DNA of 6,721 nt. Source: Thermopetrobacter sp. Its GTDB lineage: Bacteria; Pseudomonadota; Alphaproteobacteria; Rhizobiales; Aestuariivirgaceae. The stretch lies in contig DRPD01000370.1 in assembly GCA_011374735.1 (NCBI GenBank), forward strand, positions 1 to 6,721. Reading direction: 5' to 3'. This document shows positions 1 to 4,823 of this stretch, one piece after another; position 1 is the first letter of the stretch, and every line of letters begins with the position of its first letter. Both the position numbers and the translations under genes were made by a program. The notes under the pieces are model-generated. The model did no database searches, had not been told where the DNA came from, and saw nothing but the letters and a program-made list of their open reading frames with translations.

Positions 1-1478
1 ATCACCTGCCCCTGGCGCACCGGCCCGCCCCTGCGGATACCGCGCGCGATGCGGCTCATGTGGGCATAGAGGGTCGTCATCTTCTTGCCGTGCCGGATGA
101 CCACCGCCCGGCCATAACCGCCACGCCAGCCCGCATGGGCGATGACGCCGCCGCCGGCGGCGCGGATCGGGGTGCCGCGCGGGGCCGCGAAATCGATGCC
201 GGTGTGCAACTTCGTGTAGCCGAGGATCGGATGGCGGCGATAGCCGAAGCCGGAGCTGATGCGCACCCCGGAAACCGGCATGCGCAGCAGGGCCTTCACC
301 GCCGAACGGCCACGCGGATCGAAGAAGCCCGTATGCCCGCGCGGCGTGGTGAAGCGATAGAAGACATAGCGCCGCCCGCGCGGCTCCAGCGTGGCGTAAT
401 ACAGCACCTTGCGCCGCTTCGAGGAGCCGGACAGCGGCGGGCCATAGAGGATGTCGAAGCGCGTGCCCTTGTGAACCTGGCGCTGGAAATCGACGTCATA
501 GGAAAAGGCCCGCATCACCGCGCGGATGATGTATTCGGGCACCTTCCTGTCCTTCAGCGCCGCATAAAGCGAAGAGGACACCCGCCCGCGCGCCCGCAGC
601 ACCTTCGCGGCGCGCTTCGCCTTGTCCCTGGCGCGCTTGTTCGCCGACGGCGCGGAAATGACCCGCCGCGCCAGCCGCCGCTCGTCGCGTTTGGCGCCGC
701 CGCGCACCTTGCGCAGTGGCTCCTTGAACTGGCGCATCACCATCACGCCGCCCACCACGCGGGCCGTGAAGACGCCTTCGTCATCGGCTTCCACCACCAC
801 CTTCACGCCCTTGCCCACCGGGTAGGACAGATAGACCGGCCACGCCTCGTCATAGCCGTAGAAGCCCTGCTGGCGGTCGATGGTGACGTTGATGCGGGTG
901 CCGGGCGGGATGTCGGCCACCGGGCGGATGGCGTTCAGCGCCTTGATCAGCGCCGCCGCGACGCTGCGCGCGATGCCGAGTTTTTCCAGCCGCTCAATCA
1001 GGGAATCGCCGGCCTTCAGCTCGATGACTTCATCCACCGGATCGGCCGGCAGGGTCTTCAGGATCACCGTCTGATTGCCATCGTAGGCGGCATCATCGTG
1101 GCCCGCGGGCGGGGCGAAGCTGGCCTGCCGCACCGCACCGTCGCCCATCCAGTCCTGGCCGCCCTCCGGCCGCGCGAAATGCCGGATCAGGGGCATGTCG
1201 GCGCGCCGTTGCCCGGCCCCGGAGATGGACGCGGTGGTCAGGCCGGGATCGGCCAGCGGATCGACCGGCCGCACGATCTGTTTCGCGTCGCCATTGGCTT
1301 CGGCCACCGGCAGGCCGCCGCCGAGCGGCAACGACACCAGAAAGGTCGCCCCCAGGCCGCAGAGCAAGCCGGCCACGCCGAGCATCGCATAGCGGCGCGC
1401 GGCCATGCCCCCCGTGCTCCCCATGCCCCATGCGCGCGGCGCGTCCGCCGCCATCCGGAAGGAAAGCGGCTTGCCCAT
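1..1478 (-). CDS. M23 family zinc metalloendopeptidase, membrane-anchored (partial, C-terminus beyond the left edge)
   Basis: Likely cell-wall hydrolase that cuts peptidoglycan cross-bridges in the periplasm. The window holds 492 codons from the chosen ATG. Residues about 31-50 form one hydrophobic segment after a basic stretch (AARRY), so a signal anchor is likely. Residues about 150-205 resemble the OapA/LysM-like domain of alphaproteobacterial M23 peptidases (ELKAGDSL at 153-160). A Lys/Arg-rich stretch lies at 252-300. The family-typical SSSLY, then DVDFQRQ, then SSGFGYRRHP lead into the M23 domain. Seen zinc and catalytic residues are H425 and D429 (HTGID) and H473 (YAHM). The final HxH motif would lie past the edge. 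The start is uncertain: ATG at 1478 opens a GC3-rich frame but has no clear Shine-Dalgarno. TTG at 1535 has GGGAGGGG 11 bases upstream, and ATG at 1406 has GGGGAG 10 bases upstream. The frame is closed by a stop at 1599-1601. The family call is firm; the exact substrate is not known. Confidence 0.9.
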   Translation of the reverse strand, partial: MGKPLSFRMAADAPRAWGMGSTGGMAARRYAMLGVAGLLCGLGATFLVSLPLGGGLPVAEANGDAKQIVRPVDPLADPGLTTASISGAGQRRADMPLIRHFARPEGGQDWMGDGAVRQASFAPPAGHDDAAYDGNQTVILKTLPADPVDEVIELKAGDSLIERLEKLGIARSVAAALIKALNAIRPVADIPPGTRINVTIDRQQGFYGYDEAWPVYLSYPVGKGVKVVVEADDEGVFTARVVGGVMVMRQFKEPLRKVRGGAKRDERRLARRVISAPSANKRARDKAKRAAKVLRARGRVSSSLYAALKDRKVPEYIIRAVMRAFSYDVDFQRQVHKGTRFDILYGPPLSGSSKRRKVLYYATLEPRGRRYVFYRFTTPRGHTGFFDPRGRSAVKALLRMPVSGVRISSGFGYRRHPILGYTKLHTGIDFAAPRGTPIRAAGGGVIAHAGWRGGYGRAVVIRHGKKMTTLYAHMSRIARGIRRGGPVRQGQV

Positions 1479-1593
1479 GACCGGATCGCGCTGCGGCGCC
1501 GCGCCGGGTTGATGTGGTGCAACCGTCCGTGACAAGACCTTGAGAACCCCTCCCGAAAACCCACGCACCCCCCGGCGGCCCTGAGTTGTAACC

Positions 1594-1612
1594 AAAAATC
1601 ACCACATGGTGA
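1594..1612 (-). terminator. Possible weak terminator or operator: 14-bp dyad followed by T5
   Basis: Positions 1599-1612 read TCACCA-CA-TGGTGA, a 6+2+6 inverted repeat. On the minus strand it is followed directly by five T (1598-1594). It lies 162 bases past the ccmG stop and about 120 bases before the peptidase ATG, so it could end ccm transcription. The stem is short (5 bp with a 4-base loop as RNA) and not GC-rich, so termination would be weak. A protein-binding operator for the peptidase gene is an equal alternative. The rest of the 1479-1774 gap shows no convincing gene, promoter or RNA. Confidence 0.3.
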
Positions 1613-1774
1613 AGGGCCATTTCCGTCGCATCCATGGCGCCCGCCGCATCTGCGCCGCGCGCCGCCGCCGTGAACGGCCATCATATGCCGGACAATCATG
1701 GCGAAATCGGGAACTGGCCATGCGCCGCCGGTGGCAACGCCATACAGGCTGGCATGAACAGGGTCACCAAATGG

Positions 1775-2389
1775 TTAACGCGGCGCGTTGGCGGCCGGCC
1801 CGGCCGCCCTGGCCAGCGCCGGGCGCACCCGCTTCTCCCACGCCTCGGCGTTCAGCGGCCCGATGAACTTGTAGATGATGCGCCCCGTGCCATCGATGAA
1901 GAACGTCTCCGGAATGCCATAGACCCCAAACTCGATGCCGGTGCGCCCTTTGCTGTCCACGCCGATGCGGGTGTAGGGGTTGCCGTGCTTCTCCAGCCAC
2001 GCCCGGCTCTTGTCTTGCGGGTCCTTGTAGGCGATGCCGTAGATGGGCATGTTCGCGCGTTTCGCCAATTGCATGAGGAAGGGATGCTCCTGCAGGCAGC
2101 CGGTGCACCACGAGGCGAAGAAGTTGATCATCTTGATGCCCGGCGCCTTCAAAAGATCGGCGGACAGGCCGGGGATGGGCCTGCCCGCCGCATCCGTCAG
2201 GCCGGGCAGCGCCGGCAGGTCGATGGCCGGGGCCGGCTTGCCGATCAGCACCGAGGGAATGACCCGCGGCTGGCTCTTCATCAGCCCCCAGACGAAGAAG
2301 CCGGCGACGACGGCGAACACGGCGAGCGGCAGCACCACCGCCCAGCGCACGGCGCCGCCTTCCCGTTGCCTGGTGTCCGCGCCGCTCAT
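1775..2389 (-). CDS. ccmG: CcmG/DsbE, periplasmic thiol:disulfide oxidoreductase for cytochrome c maturation
   Basis: 204-residue membrane-anchored thioredoxin, the usual length for CcmG. In the System I pathway it reduces apocytochrome c cysteines, or the CcmH disulfide, in the periplasm before heme ligation. An N-terminal anchor spans about residues 14-36. The thioredoxin fold follows, with active site W94-C95-T-G-C98 and the family hallmark GVYGIPETF at 155-163, which includes cis-Pro160. The CTGC dipeptide is unusual, since CcmG proteins commonly carry WCxPC. The ATG overlaps the ccmD stop by four bases (2386-2389). No strong ribosome binding site is seen, so translation is probably coupled to ccmD. 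It is the last ccm gene in this cluster. The identification rests on the GVYG.PETF motif plus position next to ccmD, and is firm. Confidence 0.95.
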   Translation of the reverse strand: MSGADTRQREGGAVRWAVVLPLAVFAVVAGFFVWGLMKSQPRVIPSVLIGKPAPAIDLPALPGLTDAAGRPIPGLSADLLKAPGIKMINFFASWCTGCLQEHPFLMQLAKRANMPIYGIAYKDPQDKSRAWLEKHGNPYTRIGVDSKGRTGIEFGVYGIPETFFIDGTGRIIYKFIGPLNAEAWEKRVRPALARAAGPAANAPR

Positions 2390-2589
2390 GCCGGCAGCTC
2401 GTCTTCCGCCTTAACCGGGGCGGCGGAAGGACGGCGGCGGCGTGGCGCGCCTTCCCGCTCCAGCATCCGCAGCCGGTTGCGGATCAACCGCGCGCGCACC
2501 AGCACATAGACCAGCAGCACGACCAGCAGCAGCGCCGCCACGCCATAGGCGGTGAACACGAACTCCACATGTTTCGCGTGCACATCCAT
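2386..2589 (-). CDS. ccmD: CcmD, small heme exporter membrane protein
   Basis: 67-residue protein with one membrane segment (about residues 9-31), followed by a basic, charged cytoplasmic tail (many Arg/Lys, ending AEDELPA). This is the classic CcmD plan: H-x-x-F-V near the N-terminus, AYG at the start of the membrane helix, then an Arg-rich tail. In the family CcmD stabilises the CcmABC complex and is needed to release holo-CcmE. The start is the ATG at 2589, which shares its A with the ccmC TGA stop (TGATG), and GGGGAG lies nine bases upstream (2599-2604). The same frame remains open upstream into ccmC (to 2793), but that part is a shadow of ccmC, not CcmD. Small size and low conservation make this gene easy to miss; its placement between ccmC and ccmG supports the call. 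Confidence 0.92.
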   Translation of the reverse strand: MDVHAKHVEFVFTAYGVAALLLVVLLVYVLVRARLIRNRLRMLEREGAPRRRRPSAAPVKAEDELPA

Positions 2590-3317
2590 CACGCCACGCT
2601 CCCCACCCGGGCCAGCTCCATCTGGCGCACCCGCCGGGCCACCACCTCGGCCCGCAGGTTGATCAGCAGCAAGGTGGCGAACAGCAGCGCGAAGGCCCCC
2701 ATGCACCACAGCAGCGGCGTCAGGATTTCCGGCGCGATGGCCGCGCCGCCGGGCCTGAGCAGCGAGGCCGGCTGATGCAGGGTGTTCCACCATTCCACGG
2801 AGAACTTGATGATCGGCACGTTGATGACCCCGACGATGGCCACGATGCCGGCGATCTTCGCCGCCCGGTGCGGTTCATCCACCGCCTTCCACACCGCCAT
2901 GTAGCCCAGATACAGCAACAGCAGGATGAACATCGAGGTGATGCGCGCGTCCCACACCCAGTAGGTGCCCCACATCGGCTTGCCCCACAGCGCCCCGGTG
3001 ATCAGCGAGATGACCGTGAACACCGCGCCGATCGGCGCCGCCGCCCTGGCCGCCGCGTCGGCCAGCGGGTGGCGCAGCACGAAACCGAGAATATGGGCGA
3101 TGGCCATGAATACGTAGACGCCCAGCGCCAGGGCCGAGGCCGGCACGTGCACGAACATGATGCGCACCGTCTCGCCCTGCTGGTAATCGGGCGGCGCCAC
3201 CACCAACGCCAGATAATAGGCGTAGAGAAAGACGGCGGCGGTCAGCGGCGCCAGCACCGGCAGCGCGTAGCCCGACACCTTCAGAAACCGCGACGGATTG
3301 GCCAGATAGTTGAACAT
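2589..3317 (-). CDS. ccmC: CcmC, heme-handling membrane protein that loads heme onto CcmE
   Basis: 242-residue polytopic inner-membrane protein with about six hydrophobic segments. It carries the tryptophan-rich heme-handling motif WGTYWVWD at 116-123. It also has the two periplasmic histidines expected as axial heme ligands: H57 in FVHVPA and H181 in NTLHQPAS, matching H60 and H184 of the E. coli protein. Its job is to present heme for covalent attachment to the chaperone CcmE. The start is the ATG at 3317, because GAGAAGG (3327-3333) sits nine bases upstream and the protein then begins MFNYLANPSRF, typical for alphaproteobacterial CcmC. A TTG at 3362 would add 15 basic residues and is less likely. 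It is separated from ccmB by 85 bases and shares one base with ccmD. The identification is firm. Confidence 0.97.
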   Translation of the reverse strand: MFNYLANPSRFLKVSGYALPVLAPLTAAVFLYAYYLALVVAPPDYQQGETVRIMFVHVPASALALGVYVFMAIAHILGFVLRHPLADAAARAAAPIGAVFTVISLITGALWGKPMWGTYWVWDARITSMFILLLLYLGYMAVWKAVDEPHRAAKIAGIVAIVGVINVPIIKFSVEWWNTLHQPASLLRPGGAAIAPEILTPLLWCMGAFALLFATLLLINLRAEVVARRVRQMELARVGSVA

Positions 3318-3348
3318 CGCCTTTCGCCTTCTCGCTCGTTCGGCCCTC

Positions 3349-3387
3349 TGTGGTATCGCCAAAGCGCGCCCCGATCAACTTACCACA
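3349..3387 (-). other. Potential intercistronic RNA hairpin between ccmB and ccmC
   Basis: TGTGGTA at 3349-3355 and TACCACA at 3381-3387 are perfect 7-base inverted repeats separated by 25 bases. Three more pairs (TCG at 3356-3358 with CGA at 3372-3374) can extend the stem across a six-base bulge. In the minus-strand mRNA this structure would form 31 bases before the ccmC ATG and just past the ccmB stop. No T tract follows, so it does not look like a terminator. It could stabilise the mRNA or set the CcmC to CcmAB ratio; that role is inference. Confidence 0.4.
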
Positions 3388-3389
3388 AT

Positions 3390-3407
3390 GTCATCAGCGT
3401 CATCAGC
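3390..3407. repeat. Tandem 9-bp duplication at the end of ccmB
   Basis: GTCATCAGC occurs twice in a row (3390-3398 and 3399-3407). The second copy contains the ccmB stop codon (TGA on the minus strand, 3405-3403), and the first repeats the same TGATGAC string just after it. It looks like a replication-slippage duplication. Confidence 0.75.
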
Positions 3408-4074
3408 GCAAGTGGGCCCGCAAGGCGGCCGCCGCGGCCAGCGGCGCCACCACCACCGCCAGCAGCACGATGGCCCCCAGAATGGCCATCGCGGAAGACG
3501 CCAGCGAGGCCCCGCCCACCTGGGCGCCGGAAGCGGATACGCCGAAGATCAAGAGCGGGATATACAGCGGCAGGATCAGCAGCGAGATCAACAGCCCGCC
3601 CTTGCGCAGGCCGACGGTGATCGCCGCGCCCATCGCCGCCAGCAACGACAGCGCCAGCGACCCGATGAGCATGGCGGCGATCATCCCCGGCAGCAGCGTG
3701 ATGTCGAGATTGAGCATCAGCCCCAGCGGCGGCGCCAGCACCGCCAGCGGCAGCCCCGCCGTCAGCCAGTGGGCCAGCGCCTTGGCCAGCGCCACCACCT
3801 CCAGCGGCGCGGCGCCCAGCGCCATCACCTCCAGCGAGCCGTCCTCGAAGTCCGCCGTGTAGATGCGGTCGGCCGACAGCAGCACCGACAGCAGCAGGGC
3901 GATCCACATCGCGCCCGGCGCGATGCGTCGCAGGAACGCCTGATCGGGCCCGATGGCCAGCGGAAAGAACACGACGACCACCAGAAAGAACCCCAGCGCC
4001 GCTCCCACGCCGCCGCCGGCCCGCAGCGCCAGACGCACGTCGCGGGCGATCAGTGCCGCCAGCGCCCCCGTCAT
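3403..4074 (-). CDS. ccmB: CcmB, heme exporter ABC transporter permease
   Basis: 223-residue integral membrane protein, the usual CcmB length. Six hydrophobic segments are visible, at roughly residues 22-40, 54-68, 98-120, 128-152, 161-180 and 193-217. The family motif DFEDGSLE at 75-82 lies in the cytoplasmic loop that contacts the CcmA ATPase. With CcmA it forms the transporter part of the CcmABCD complex, whose ATP hydrolysis is needed to release heme-loaded CcmE from CcmC. The ATG at 4074 overlaps the ccmA stop by four bases (ATGA). It has a good Shine-Dalgarno, GGAGG (4082-4086), seven bases upstream inside ccmA. Its stop lies in a tandem 9-bp repeat, and the 85-base gap to ccmC holds a possible hairpin. 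The identification is firm. Confidence 0.96.
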   Translation of the reverse strand: MTGALAALIARDVRLALRAGGGVGAALGFFLVVVVFFPLAIGPDQAFLRRIAPGAMWIALLLSVLLSADRIYTADFEDGSLEVMALGAAPLEVVALAKALAHWLTAGLPLAVLAPPLGLMLNLDITLLPGMIAAMLIGSLALSLLAAMGAAITVGLRKGGLLISLLILPLYIPLLIFGVSASGAQVGGASLASSAMAILGAIVLLAVVVAPLAAAAALRAHLR

Positions 4075-4691
4075 GCCGCCGCCTCCGTCGCCGGAGTGCC
4101 GAAATCGAACACCCGTTCGCGGGCCATGCCGAGATCGATGTGGGTGGCGGCGAGGATGATGCCGCCGCCGTCCAGATGTGACCGCATCAGCGCCTGAAGG
4201 CGGCCGACGGAGGCCGTGTCCAGCCCCACCGTCGGTTCATCGAGCAGCCACACGGGCCGCTCGATCAACGCCAGCCGGGCCAGCGCCAGCCGCCGCTTCT
4301 GCCCGGCCGACAGCAGCGCCGCGTCGAACGGCGCCAGGGCCGTCAGATCCATCGCCGCCATGGCCGCCTCGATGCGGGCGGTGCCGGCACCGTGGAACGC
4401 CGCCCAGAACCGCAGGTTTTCCGCCACGCTCAGCTGCGGCTTGATGGCGTTGGCGTGGCCGATGTAGTGGGCCTGCTGGCCGACACTGACGCCGTCATCG
4501 CCGCCGTCGAGCCGCACCGTGCCCGCCGCCGCCGGCGTCAGCCCGGCGATGCTGCGCAACAGCGAGGTCTTGCCCGCCCCGTTGGGCCCGCGCAGGGTGA
4601 GCATCTCGCCGGCCGCCACCGACAGGGACAGCCCGGCGAACACCGTGCGGCCGCCGCGTTCGCAGACCAGATCGCGCAAGATGAGCTCCAT
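4071..4691 (-). CDS. ccmA: CcmA, heme exporter ABC transporter ATP-binding protein
   Basis: 206-residue ABC ATPase, compact as usual for CcmA. It carries Walker A GPNGAGKT (35-42), signature LSAGQ (127-131), Walker B WLLDEP ending at D151-E152 with the catalytic Glu, a D-loop (GLD) and the switch histidine H184. The region GHANAIKPQLSVAENL (78-93) is typical of CcmA, in place of the usual Q-loop. It acts on the cytoplasmic face, driving release of holo-CcmE from CcmC through CcmB. The start is the ATG at 4691, where the normal MELILRDL N-terminus begins. The upstream Shine-Dalgarno is weak (GAG). It is the first gene of the ccm operon and divergent from acnA, with 132 bases between the two starts. 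The identification is firm. Confidence 0.96.
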   Translation of the reverse strand: MELILRDLVCERGGRTVFAGLSLSVAAGEMLTLRGPNGAGKTSLLRSIAGLTPAAAGTVRLDGGDDGVSVGQQAHYIGHANAIKPQLSVAENLRFWAAFHGAGTARIEAAMAAMDLTALAPFDAALLSAGQKRRLALARLALIERPVWLLDEPTVGLDTASVGRLQALMRSHLDGGGIILAATHIDLGMARERVFDFGTPATEAAA

Positions 4692-4706
4692 GGCCGCTCA
4701 TGTGGC

Positions 4707-4743
4707 CCAACAGGCGCCGTCAAGGCAAGTGTCAATTTTTTTT
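4707..4743 (-). promoter_or_regulatory. Candidate promoter for the ccm operon (A-tract plus TTGACA)
   Basis: On the minus strand an uninterrupted A8 tract (4743-4736), resembling an UP element, runs straight into a consensus -35 box, TTGACA (4735-4730). The hexamer 17 bases downstream (TGTTGG, 4712-4707) is a poor -10. A second near-consensus box, TTGACG (4723-4718), starts 12 bases after the first; used as a -35 it would place the -10 against the ccmA start. The -35 half is good and the -10 is weak, so the transcription start is uncertain. Confidence 0.45.
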
Positions 4744-4756
4744 CCATGCCGCGGCG

Positions 4757-4784
4757 CTGGCAAAGCGGGCGCGATCTGCTAAAT
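4757..4784 (+). promoter_or_regulatory. Candidate promoter for acnA
   Basis: CTGGCA (4757-4762, four of six matches to TTGACA) is followed after 16 bases by CTAAAT (4779-4784), one of the few AT-containing stretches before acnA. This would give a short leader of roughly 30 bases. The fit is modest. I could not recognise an Irr, RirA or Fur box in the region. Confidence 0.35.
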
Positions 4785-4806
4785 CAGACGCATCCGTCAT
4801 GATCAC

Positions 4807-4814
4807 GAGAGAGG
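4807..4814 (+). promoter_or_regulatory. Ribosome binding site of acnA
   Basis: GAGAGAGG lies nine bases before the ATG at 4824 and fixes that start. An ATG at 4799 lies in another frame and overlaps no recognisable protein. Confidence 0.75.
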
Positions 4815-4823
4815 TTCGCAAGG

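Noticed and set aside
60..1532. 490-residue open frame on the plus strand
   Set aside because: It is antisense to the M23 peptidase, rich in His/Arg/Gly/Ala with no domain; such open frames are expected opposite GC-rich genes.
1238..1699. Minus-strand open frame overlapping the peptidase start and the 1479-1774 gap
   Set aside because: Composition is low-complexity Arg/Gly/Cys, it has no recognisable motif, and most of it lies out of frame inside the peptidase gene.
1634..2509. 291-residue plus-strand open frame
   Set aside because: Antisense shadow of ccmG and ccmD; no motif and no ribosome binding site.
3318..3362. TTG at 3362 as the ccmC start
   Set aside because: The added residues are a basic, unconserved-looking stretch, and the ATG at 3317 has a well-placed GAGAAGG.
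2775..4197. Two long plus-strand open frames rich in Gln, Arg and His
   Set aside because: Both lie opposite ccmC, ccmB and the end of ccmA, which have clear family motifs; the Gln/His bias is the mirror of Leu/Ala/Met codons in membrane proteins.
4736..4743. T8 tract as a rho-independent terminator on the plus strand
   Set aside because: No GC-rich hairpin precedes it, and no plus-strand gene ends upstream; the flanking genes are divergent.
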